From: Streptomyces sp. SID8374
GTDB taxonomy: Bacteria > Actinomycetota > Actinomycetes > Streptomycetales > Streptomycetaceae
Length of the DNA stretch: 64,000 nt
Direction of reading: 5' to 3'
Assembly: GCF_009865135.1 (NCBI RefSeq)
Contig: NZ_WWGH01000002.1
Location: 310,001 to 374,000, forward strand
Below, piece after piece: positions 36,301 through 42,860 of the stretch. Under the pieces are notes generated by a model, which searched no databases, was not told the DNA's origin, and was given only the letters and a program-made list of their open reading frames with translations. A program made the translations under genes and the position numbers. Positions within the stretch are counted from its first letter, which is position 1, and every line of letters starts with the position of its first letter.

Positions 36301-36582
36301 CCCGCCGTCGGCAAGCCCGGCTTCGTCACCTCGGTGCGCGGCAAGGACTTCCCGCCCGGCGCGCCCGTGAAGCTCAGCTGGGACCCGGGGATCACGGCGG
36401 CTGCCGCGCCGACCCTGCCCAACCCGGACGGCACGTTCATCGCCCAGCTGCTCATCCTGGCGAAGGACCGGACCGGGCCGCGCACCATCACGGCGAAGGG
36501 CCCCGGCTTCTCCCCGGTCACGACGGACTTCCTCGTGGTGCTCGGCACCATCACCCCGCCGGACGAGGTGATCCGCCGATGA
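33304..36582 (+). CDS. Exported WD40/TolB-like beta-propeller protein with CARDB-like and Thr-Pro linker regions (CIS locus)
   Basis: The 1092-aa protein has an N-terminal signal sequence (LMGAVVLLAPLLVVGSAATP). TolB/PD40 beta-propeller repeats follow, recognisable from recurring SPDGTRIAYA, SPDGTKLAFTR, SPDGTRVAFNR and SPDGSRIVLTS. A CARDB/DUF11-like domain comes next (SAEVKVTVVNRGPSPSPGTTF), then a Thr-Pro repeat linker (about residues 815-860), another DUF11-like domain and a C-terminal Ig-like domain (VTSVRGKDFPPGAPVKLSW). The stop overlaps the ATG of the DUF4255 gene, so an apparently secreted protein is coupled to cytoplasmic CIS factors. GTG 33304 is chosen because GAGGTGG precedes it. 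Role unknown; binding or anchoring is plausible. Confidence 0.82.
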   Translation: MTGTAGPAKHSRWSRLMGAVVLLAPLLVVGSAATPHGASDAVAAAAKADPAEAGRIAFAGTEHRSLGRVADPQNTAPLFGDGPAHYDQDPSARRGVLVFTSLRDSVRPQVYVRDADGTVRRLTTDRDAANPELSPDGRTVVFDSAEPGPGGTVQRDLWAVGVDGSGLRRLSDTPDNEESPTFSPDGTRIAYACDGDTSLGWQIYEQAFAGGERTRISDGPPGDAKDPSWNPVDDDTHRSRVAYTHITDPDPETGYRLRVTEGIGTDRPLLAGAHAEWGSHSVSWLPDGDDVLFLSPFHVCGCDDFDHVYRGPAFSEESPQQLLTENRGVASPTWTGTDSGSGDVIVSRISSSAANVVTLQDVRQDGSDPRDLGFTILDEDPAARTNTDPAIDPLFNPAAGYDPWTERQNYTPDGRRIVVTRFEGPADARIQRIWMVDADGTNGAALPLAGRGDRDWDTDPTFSPDGTKLAFTRTSPGGVGEAAGPGRILIADVATGAILDEIRPPEGQQQGGDAQPTWSSDGINLAFTRNHTINGHGGNKHIWTVPVSSLDQQRDLSATICPGDCEVIDDSPAFSPDGTRVAFNRKDGGGRINERNGIIVKPLSGGGCRVVLPSSERDNPDGCDQEIPDTAGTGPFQPRDAAWSPDGSRIVLTSRREVAPNSMEQLSVLDLASGELTPLDNDHAGRQKEPSYQQSVDLAVTAPPTGPAVEVGSSAEVKVTVVNRGPSPSPGTTFTADPPPGVRLEELTTDAGSCGAGSPQCDLGVVPPGTSVEVTARLTGVTRGDQPVGWSVTGAVLDPNPTDNATGTLVPVQDVPPPTPTPTPPTPTPTPPTPTPTPPTPTPPTPTPTTTAPTPPRPAPPAPRPPAARPPAPLPPAPLAGPGVVVRAQPSPGYVGGKVVVTYTVRNGRNASATGLRLQLGLPGNIPSGPLPAGCTAGLCTLPDLGPGASTVVRVVLSPDRALRTSITATLTTTGTDANRNDNRSRIPLRILQPKIVAVPAVGKPGFVTSVRGKDFPPGAPVKLSWDPGITAAAAPTLPNPDGTFIAQLLILAKDRTGPRTITAKGPGFSPVTTDFLVVLGTITPPDEVIRR

Positions 36583-37286
36583 TCCACGAAGTCGACGAAG
36601 GACTCCGGCTGTTGCTGGTCGACGCCGGACTCCAGGAGAGCGGGGTCGACCTGGTCTTCGACGCCCCGACGAAGGACTGGTCGGCCCGGCGCAACGCGCC
36701 CACCATCAGCGTCTTCCTGCACGGCATCCGCGAGGACGCGGGCAGGCGGCGCACCGGCACGGCCGAGGAGCACGACGAGAACGGCGTGATCGTGGGCTGG
36801 CGGACCCCGCCGCGCTGGTTCGAGCTGACCTATCTGGTCACCGCTTGGACCAACCGCCCGCAGGACGAACACCGCCTGCTCTCCGAGGTGTTGCGCTGCC
36901 TGATGCGCCACGACACGCTGCCCGCACCGATGCTCACCGGCAGCCTCGCCGAACTCGGCCTCACCGTGGAGCTGGAGGCGGCGGGCCCGCGCACCGAGGG
37001 CCCGTCCGCCTCCGACGTGTGGTCCGCGCTCGGCGGCGAGCTGAAGGCCGCGATCGACCTGCGCGTCCTCGCCCCGCTCGCCGGTGAACGGGCCCCGGCC
37101 GGGCCTCCGGTCACCGAAGGACTCGTGATGAAGGCCGCCCCCGCCGTGGACGGCACGGCCGCCGACGACCCGGGCCGCCGCCTGCGGTACGAGGGCGCGG
37201 CCGACCTGGACGCGGAGGGCTTCGCCGCCGAACGGGAACGGCGGCTGCCGCCCGGCCGGCGCCGACGGGGGAGTGCGGCACGATGA
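36579..37286 (+). CDS. DUF4255 CIS cap/terminator protein, Afp16/Pvc16-like
   Basis: The 235-aa protein starts MIHEVDEGLRLLLVDAGL and contains APTISVFLHGIREDAGRR, WFELTYLVTAWTNRPQDEHR and LLSEVLRCLMRHDTLP, the DUF4255 signature. Members such as Pvc16 cap the distal end of the tube and sheath and end polymerisation. ATG 36579 overlaps the upstream stop by 4 bp, and its own stop overlaps the AAA+ gene ATG by 4 bp, so three genes are coupled. Confidence 0.92.
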   Translation: MIHEVDEGLRLLLVDAGLQESGVDLVFDAPTKDWSARRNAPTISVFLHGIREDAGRRRTGTAEEHDENGVIVGWRTPPRWFELTYLVTAWTNRPQDEHRLLSEVLRCLMRHDTLPAPMLTGSLAELGLTVELEAAGPRTEGPSASDVWSALGGELKAAIDLRVLAPLAGERAPAGPPVTEGLVMKAAPAVDGTAADDPGRRLRYEGAADLDAEGFAAERERRLPPGRRRRGSAAR

Positions 37287-39403
37287 CGGTGACGGAGAGC
37301 GCACCCGGCCTCCCGGCGGTGGTGGACGTCGAGGTGCTGTGGGAGCGGCTGGCCCGCGTGGAGGAGCGGGTCCGGCACGCGGTGGCGGCCCGCCGCGCCA
37401 CCGACCCGGAGCCGGACGACCCGTACCGGGGGCAGTACCTCACCCCCGAGGCGGTGGAACGAATCCTGGAGACGCGGGACGCGTTCGCCCCCGCACCCGC
37501 GTACGGTCCTTCGTACGGTGCGGAGTACGCGCCCCCGGGCAGCAGACTGCACCGACTGGCCGACAGCTTCGGCCTCGTCCCTCTCGACGTGGAACTCCTC
37601 CTGGTCGCGATGGCGCCGGACATCGACGCCCGGTTCGAGCGCCTCTACGGCTACCTCAACGACGACCTCACCCGCCGCCGCCCCGCCATCGGCCTGGCGC
37701 TGGAACTCTGCGGACTCCCCGCCGCAGGCTCCGGCCGCTTCCGCTTCCAGCCGTCCGCCCCGCTCGTCGCGGGCGGCCTCCTGGAGATCGGCGACCCCGA
37801 ACGCCCGCTGCTCTCCCGGGCCTTGAGAGTCCCGGACCGGGTCACCGCCCACCTCCTCGGTGACGACGCGCCGGACGGGCGGCTGCGCGGCTTCGTGCAC
37901 GTGCCCGCCCCGGGCGCTGAGCCCGACGACCACCTGGAGGCCCACCGGATCGCCGCCGCCCTCGCCACCGGCAGCGGCCTGGTGCACCTGCTGGACCGAG
38001 GCGGCGACCCCGCCGGGCTGGCCGTCGACGCGCTCACCGCCGCAGGTCGCCGCCCCCTCGTGGTGGACATCGCGGCCCTCGCCGCCGCCGCCGGTGACCG
38101 GACGGCCGAGCTGGTACGGACCCTGGCGGCCGAGGCCCGCCTCTCCCACGGCGGTGTCGTGCTCGGCCCGCTCGAAGTGCTCGCACCCGAACGCCCGGAG
38201 GGGGCCCGCCTGCTGGCCTCCCTCTGTGCGGCGGTGAGCGGCACGCCCCTGATCGCGTACGGGAAGAAGAACTGGGACCCGCTGTGGACCCGGGACAGCC
38301 CGGTGCCGGTCGCCGTTCCGCCCCCGGGCCCGACGGGCGCGGCGCGCCGGTGGCGGCAGGCGCTCGCCGAGGCGGCCGGTTCGGTCGGGCTGCCGGACGC
38401 ACAGGCACCGGCCGACGACCGGCTGATCGAGGCCACCGCCTCCTACCGCCTCGACTCCGACCAGCTGCGGAAGGCCGCCACCGTCGCCTCCCGCCTCGCC
38501 CTCCTGGAGCAGCGCCCGGTCCACCCGGACGACCTGCGCGCGGCGGTCCGCGCCCAGAACGGCGCCGGGCTGGAGCGGCTCGCCCGCCGCATCGAACCCG
38601 CCGTCGGCTGGGACGACCTGGTGCTGCCCCCGGCCACCCGCACCCAGCTCACCGAACTCGCCCTCCGCGCCCGCCACCGCGAACAGGTGCTGGGGGAGTG
38701 GGGGATGCGGCCGGGCGGCGGCCGGGGCCGTGGGGTCATCGCCATGTTCGCGGGCGAGTCCGGCACCGGGAAGACCATGTCGGCCGAGGTGATCGCCCGC
38801 GAACTGGGCATGGAGCTCTACGTGGTGGACCTCTCCACCGTGGTCGACAAGTACATCGGCGAGACCGAGAAGAACCTGGAGCGGATCTTCGTCGAGGCCT
38901 CCGACGTCAACGGCATCCTGCTCTTCGACGAGGCCGACGCGATCTTCGGCAAGCGCTCGCAGGTCAAGGACGCCCACGACAAGCACGCCAACGTGGAGTC
39001 CGCGTACCTCCTCCAGCGCATGGAGTCCTTCGACGGGATCGCCGTGCTCACCACCAACCTCCGGGCCAACCTGGACGAGGCGTTCACCCGCCGCCTGGAC
39101 GTGATCGCGGAGTTCCCGATGCCGGACGCCGAGCAGCGCCTCGCCCTCTGGGACCGCTGCCTGGGCACCTCGATCCCGCGCGATCCGGCGCTGGACCTGG
39201 AGTTCTGCGCGGCCCGCTTCGAGCTGGCGGGCGGATCGATCCGGGCCTGCGCGGTGACCGCCGCCTACCTCGCGGCGGAGTCGGAAGCGCCGCTGACCAT
39301 GGACCAGCTCGTCACGGCGGTGCTCCAGGAGTACCGCAAACTGGGGCGGCTGGTGCTGGAGAGCGAGTTCGGGCCCTGGCTGGCGAAGGAGCGGGGCAGG
39401 TAG
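37283..39403 (+). CDS. AAA+ ATPase of the CIS, Afp15-like
   Basis: The 706-aa protein has an N-terminal region shared by eCIS ATPases (FGLVPLDVELLLVAMAPDID and YLNDDLTRRRPAIGLALEL). The C-terminal AAA+ module contains Walker A GESGTGKT (about residue 491), Walker B ILLFDEADAIFGKR, sensor 1 AVLTTNLRANL and the Arg region TRRLDVIAEF. Similar ATPases are conserved in eCIS gene clusters and are thought to act in assembly or recycling. It is coupled to the DUF4255 gene and is the last intact gene of the plus-strand block. Confidence 0.93.
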   Translation: MTVTESAPGLPAVVDVEVLWERLARVEERVRHAVAARRATDPEPDDPYRGQYLTPEAVERILETRDAFAPAPAYGPSYGAEYAPPGSRLHRLADSFGLVPLDVELLLVAMAPDIDARFERLYGYLNDDLTRRRPAIGLALELCGLPAAGSGRFRFQPSAPLVAGGLLEIGDPERPLLSRALRVPDRVTAHLLGDDAPDGRLRGFVHVPAPGAEPDDHLEAHRIAAALATGSGLVHLLDRGGDPAGLAVDALTAAGRRPLVVDIAALAAAAGDRTAELVRTLAAEARLSHGGVVLGPLEVLAPERPEGARLLASLCAAVSGTPLIAYGKKNWDPLWTRDSPVPVAVPPPGPTGAARRWRQALAEAAGSVGLPDAQAPADDRLIEATASYRLDSDQLRKAATVASRLALLEQRPVHPDDLRAAVRAQNGAGLERLARRIEPAVGWDDLVLPPATRTQLTELALRARHREQVLGEWGMRPGGGRGRGVIAMFAGESGTGKTMSAEVIARELGMELYVVDLSTVVDKYIGETEKNLERIFVEASDVNGILLFDEADAIFGKRSQVKDAHDKHANVESAYLLQRMESFDGIAVLTTNLRANLDEAFTRRLDVIAEFPMPDAEQRLALWDRCLGTSIPRDPALDLEFCAARFELAGGSIRACAVTAAYLAAESEAPLTMDQLVTAVLQEYRKLGRLVLESEFGPWLAKERGR

Positions 39404-39526
39404 GCCGCGGCCTCGCATGGCCCGCAACCACCCGGACCGGCGGCGATGTGGGGGCGGACGCCATCGCCGTGCACCGTCCTCCGTTCCTGGTCTCGTGCGC
39501 GGTCGATGCGGCGGGAGGGCTGACGG

Positions 39527-39631
39527 ATGAGTGGGGACAAGGTGGCCGCCGACCCGGCGGACGCGGTCGCGGACGTGGCGGGCGGGGCGGACCCGGCGAA
39601 GCTGCTCACGTACTGCCCGCCGAACGGTTAG
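39527..39631 (+). CDS. Possible 34-aa small ORF
   Basis: The frame begins MSGDKVAADPADAVADVAGG after a good ribosome site (GGGAGGG at about 39513) and ends with TAG. It resembles nothing I recognise. It may be a genuine small gene or the start of a gene truncated by the rearrangement that created the neighbouring remnants. Confidence 0.3.
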   Translation: MSGDKVAADPADAVADVAGGADPAKLLTYCPPNG

Positions 39632-39785
39632 ACAGTGGTGGCGGCCACCACACCGGCCGCCCCCACTGCGGCGATCCGTCCCATGGGATGTCCGACCGGG
39701 TGTCTCTGGCGTTTCCGGCCATGACGAGCCAATTTCACGCAGCGCCCGGCCCCTCGGCGGCGCAGGGTGCCGGAGCCGTGGACCT

Positions 39786-40079
39786 CAACTGAGCAAGGTG
39801 GCCGCCCTGGAGGGCGCCCCGCACGGGGTGACCAGCAACTGCGTCAGCCCCGGTTACGTACGGACACCGCTCGTCGAGGGCCAGATCGCCGCCCAGGCCG
39901 CCGCGCACGGCATCCCGTCCGACGAGGTTGTCGCCGATGTCCTGCTGAACCGGTCCGCGATCAAGCGGCTGATCGAACCCGAGGAGGTGGCCGCCGTCTG
40001 CGTCTGGCTCCGCGGCCCCCACACCTCGTACATCACCGGGGCCTCCCTCCCGGTCGACGGAGGCTGGGGCGCCCGCTGA
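39786..40079 (+). pseudogene. C-terminal remnant of an SDR dehydrogenase (3-hydroxybutyrate dehydrogenase-like)
   Basis: The frame encodes about 97 residues beginning at LSKVAALEGAPHGVTSNCVS. It continues with PGYVRTPLVEGQIAAQAAAH, SAIKRLIEPEEVAAVCVWL and the terminal GASLPVDGGWGAR. This matches the last third of short-chain 3-hydroxybutyrate dehydrogenases, including the segment after the catalytic YxxxK. The N-terminal Rossmann part and catalytic Tyr are absent, and the upstream frame is unrelated. It is therefore a truncated, non-functional gene. Confidence 0.8.
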
Positions 40080-40195
40080 CCCCATGCCCCCACCCACCCG
40101 TCTCCGGCCCCACCGAAACCGGGCGCACGACCCGCACCACCCCCGTACCACCGCACGACCCCCGTACGACCGCACCATCCCCGTACCACCGCCCC

Positions 40196-40516
40196 ACCCC
40201 GTACCTCCGCCTGGGGTTCATCGGCGTACTCCTGGGCGACCAGGCCGACCTGGGCGGTTACGTACGCAGGACACTCGGCCCGGTCCTGGACTACGACACG
40301 GCGCGCTCCATGGACCTGATCACCACCCTGGACACGTACTTCGCCCAGGGCGCGAGCCTCACCCGCACCAAGACCCTGCTCCACGTCCACGTGAACACGG
40401 TGGTGCAGCGCCTGGAACGCATCGGCCGCCTCCTCGGCCCGGACTGGAACGAACCGCCGCGCACGCCGGAGATCCAGTTGGCGCTGCGCCTGCACCGGCT
40501 GACGCGGGGCCTGTGA
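40196..40516 (+). pseudogene. C-terminal remnant of a PucR-family transcriptional regulator
   Basis: About 106 residues are homologous to the PucR/CdaR C-terminus: LGDQADLGGYVRRTLGPVLD, LITTLDTYFAQGASLTRTK and the helix-turn-helix LLHVHVNTVVQRLERIGRLL. The GGDEF-like and sensory parts are missing, and the preceding frame is low-complexity Pro/Arg/Thr sequence. PucR-type regulators often neighbour SDR dehydrogenase genes in Streptomyces, so both remnants probably come from one lost locus. Confidence 0.75.
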
Positions 40517-40676
40517 GGGAGAGGGCGGCTCCGCTTCTGCGATGCCGTACCGGTGATCGCCCTGGCAGACGCGATGCGGTCACAACGGTGTGTTTCATGA
40601 CGTATTAGCCTCGGGGCGACCGCCGCGACGGCGGTCCGGTCCATCCGCACCTTCCGTACACCTGTGAGGCACCTCC

Positions 40677-41096
40677 ATGGCTCTGAGCATCCGCAACCAG
40701 CTCTCCGGCAGCGTCACTTCCGTCACCCCGGGGGAGGCCATGGCCACCGTCCAGGTCCGCCTCGCGGGCGGCCAGGACATCACCGCCGCGATCACCCTGG
40801 AGGCGGTGAAGGACCTCGGGCTCGGGGAGGGCAGCGAGGTGGGGATCCTGGTGAAGTCGACCGAGGTGTCGCTGGCGACCGGTCCGGTGGAGGGCCTGTC
40901 CATCCGCAACCGCCTGCCCGGCACGGTCACGGACATCGCGACGGGCGGGGCGATGGCCTCGGTCAAGGTCGCGGTGGAGTGCGGACAGCTGACGGCCGCG
41001 ATCACGAAGGACGCGGTGGACGACCTGGGCCTCGCGGCGGGCACGCCCGTAACCGCGCTGGTCAAGTCCACGGAGGTCTCGCTGACCACCGGCTGA
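40677..41096 (+). CDS. Molybdopterin/molybdate-binding TOBE protein (molbindin, two Mop domains)
   Basis: The 139-aa protein consists of two tandem Mop/TOBE domains. Each starts with the SIRNQLSGSVTSV or SIRNRLPGTVTDI signature and ends VKSTEVSL. Molbindins bind molybdate oxyanions and act in cytoplasmic storage or homeostasis. The two halves are clearly homologous to each other. No modABC transporter is adjacent. ATG 40677 is preceded by GTGAGG. Confidence 0.92.
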   Translation: MALSIRNQLSGSVTSVTPGEAMATVQVRLAGGQDITAAITLEAVKDLGLGEGSEVGILVKSTEVSLATGPVEGLSIRNRLPGTVTDIATGGAMASVKVAVECGQLTAAITKDAVDDLGLAAGTPVTALVKSTEVSLTTG

Positions 41097-41269
41097 GTCC
41101 CCCTCGTACGGCACGAAGGCGGGGACGGCGGGCCTCGCGGGAACGCACGGTCGACGAACTTTGTCGTGCCACGACCAATCAATCCCGCGACCGGCTCCGA
41201 ATAGACGACATCAGCAACCGAATGAAGTTCCGGCTCCGCGCCGGAACTTCCGGAAGGGGATGCGTCTTC

Positions 41270-42094
41270 GTGATAGCCCGCCGTACAACCCGCCTCGCCG
41301 CACTGCTCGTCCTGCCCGCCGCCCTCACCCTCGGGGTGGCCGTGCCGGCCCTGGCCCACGAGGGGCACCCCGCCGGCACCACCAAGGCGGTCGACGGCGA
41401 CACGTACCAGATCGACCTGGAGCAGCTGAACGACTCCGGTGCCAGCGGCGCCGCCCTGGTCAGCCTGGAGGGCGACCAGCTGACCGTGAAGATCGACGCG
41501 CAGGGCCTGGTCCCCGGCCAGCCGCACGCCCAGCACATACACGGCTCCACCGACGGCCACGACTTCCGCTGCCCGGACAAGAGCGCCGACAAGGACGGCG
41601 ACGGCATCGTCACCACCGCCGAGGGCCTGCCCATGTACGGGGACATCAACATCTCCCTGACCACCAAGGGTGACACGTCCAAGGACAGCGGCCTCGCGGT
41701 GGACCGGATGCCCGTCGCGGACAAGGACGGCAAGCTGACCTACTCCCGCACGATCACCGTCTCCAAGGACGTGGCGGACCACATCAAGGACCTCCACGTC
41801 GTGCAGCACGGCATCGACCGGAACGGCGACGGCAAGTACGACTTCGGCGCGGGCAAGAGCGAACTCGACCCGAAGCTGCCCCAGGAGGCCACCGCCCCCG
41901 CCAACTGCGGCATGGTCAAGGGCGCCGCGGTCGGCTCCGTACCTGCGGGCGGCGTCGAGACCGGCGGCGGGACCACCCAGGGCGTGGAGTCCTCGGGCCT
42001 GCTCGCCGCCGGAGGCGCGGCCGTCCTCGCGGCAGGCGGACTGTTCGCCGTACGCCGCCGGACCCGGACCTCGGACACCGGTCACAACGCCTGA
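41270..42094 (+). CDS. Exported CHRD-domain protein with C-terminal membrane segment
   Basis: The 274-aa protein has a signal peptide (LAALLVLPAALTLGVAVPALA) and a CHRD-like beta domain (DTYQIDLEQLNDSGASG, GQPHAQHIHGSTDGHDFRC). It also has acidic Ca-type loops (DKDGDGIVTTAEG and DRNGDGKYDFG). The C-terminus has a Gly-rich patch (PAGGVETGGG), a hydrophobic helix (LLAAGGAAVLAAGGLFAV) and a basic tail, an anchor arrangement similar to sortase substrates but without LPXTG. The class F sortase gene follows 67 bp downstream. GTG 41270 has a good ribosome site (GGAAGGGGA) and is preferred over ATG 41222. Confidence 0.85.
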   Translation: MIARRTTRLAALLVLPAALTLGVAVPALAHEGHPAGTTKAVDGDTYQIDLEQLNDSGASGAALVSLEGDQLTVKIDAQGLVPGQPHAQHIHGSTDGHDFRCPDKSADKDGDGIVTTAEGLPMYGDINISLTTKGDTSKDSGLAVDRMPVADKDGKLTYSRTITVSKDVADHIKDLHVVQHGIDRNGDGKYDFGAGKSELDPKLPQEATAPANCGMVKGAAVGSVPAGGVETGGGTTQGVESSGLLAAGGAAVLAAGGLFAVRRRTRTSDTGHNA

Positions 42095-42161
42095 CCCCAG
42101 GCTCCGCACCTGATCGACGACCCGTCACGGCCGAGCACAGGGAACAGGGAAAGGTGAAGCG

Positions 42162-42842
42162 ATGGACAGGGCACCCGACGAGGACCCGCCCCGCAGTTCG
42201 CCCTGGCGGCGTCGGGCCCCTCTCGCCGCCATCGTCGCCCTGCTCCTGACGGGCGGGCTGCTGCTGGCGCTGGGAACCACCCGGCAACAGCCCGCCCCGC
42301 CCCCCGCGGCCGACCAGGGCGCCCCACCCGCCACCGCCCCACGCTCACCCACCCCTTCCGCCGAGCCGCGGACGACAGCCCTCCCGCCCTCCCGCCCGGT
42401 CAGCATCACGATCCCGTCCCTCAAGGTCACCTCGGACCTCGAACAGCTCGGGCTGGGCAAGAACCGTGCGATGGACACACCGAAGGACCCGGCGAAGGCC
42501 GGCTGGTACCGCCCCGGAGCCACCCCCGGCGCGATCGGCCCCTCCGTGATCGCCGGACACGTCACGTGGGACGGAGTGCCGGCCGTCTTCTTCAAGCTCA
42601 CCGAACTGAAACCGGGTGACCGCATAGACGTCAGCCGAGCGGACGGCACGACGGCGATCTTCACGGTCGACCGGACCGCCTCGTACCCCAAGGACGACTT
42701 CCCCACGGTCGAGGTCTACCGCAACCTCGACCACGCCGGCCTCCGCCTGATCACCTGCGGCGGCGACTACTCCCGGGAGGACAGCCGCTACGCGGACAAC
42801 GTGGTGGTCTACGCGAGCCTGACGGGACGCGGGGGCGGCTGA
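42162..42842 (+). CDS. Class F sortase
   Basis: The 226-aa protein has a short cytoplasmic N-terminus, one TM helix (LAAIVALLLTGGLLLALG), a Pro/Ala-rich linker and a sortase domain. It has His in VIAGHVTW (about residue 133), Cys in LRLITCGG (about 199) and a downstream Arg in SRYADNVVV. Class F sortases are typical of actinobacteria, and their motifs are less well defined than LPXTG. The preceding exported CHRD protein is the obvious candidate substrate. Confidence 0.92.
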   Translation: MDRAPDEDPPRSSPWRRRAPLAAIVALLLTGGLLLALGTTRQQPAPPPAADQGAPPATAPRSPTPSAEPRTTALPPSRPVSITIPSLKVTSDLEQLGLGKNRAMDTPKDPAKAGWYRPGATPGAIGPSVIAGHVTWDGVPAVFFKLTELKPGDRIDVSRADGTTAIFTVDRTASYPKDDFPTVEVYRNLDHAGLRLITCGGDYSREDSRYADNVVVYASLTGRGGG

Positions 42843-42860
42843 CAGGGCCCCTGCCCCCCC

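Larger units (their letters stand above)
39404..40676. other. Decayed region at the edge of the CIS block
   Basis: No intact conserved gene is present over about 1.3 kb. It contains a 34-codon frame (39527-39631), the C-terminal remnant of an SDR dehydrogenase, a low-complexity CCGTACCACCGC-type repeat tract (about 40130-40200) and the C-terminal remnant of a PucR-type regulator. A perfect 8-bp inverted repeat (40618-40625/40629-40636) lies before the molbindin gene. Confidence 0.6.

Noticed and set aside
16182..39403. Prophage interpretation of the tail genes
   Set aside because: No capsid, portal, terminase, integrase, repressor or lysis genes, and the DUF4255 plus AAA+ ATPase pair is typical of eCIS.
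16182..39403. Type VI secretion interpretation
   Set aside because: No TssJ, TssL, TssM or ClpV-type genes. The tube, LysM hub and DUF4255 proteins are eCIS-like.
39404..40676. Insertion sequence as the cause of the gene remnants
   Set aside because: No transposase fragment, terminal inverted repeats or target duplication is visible.
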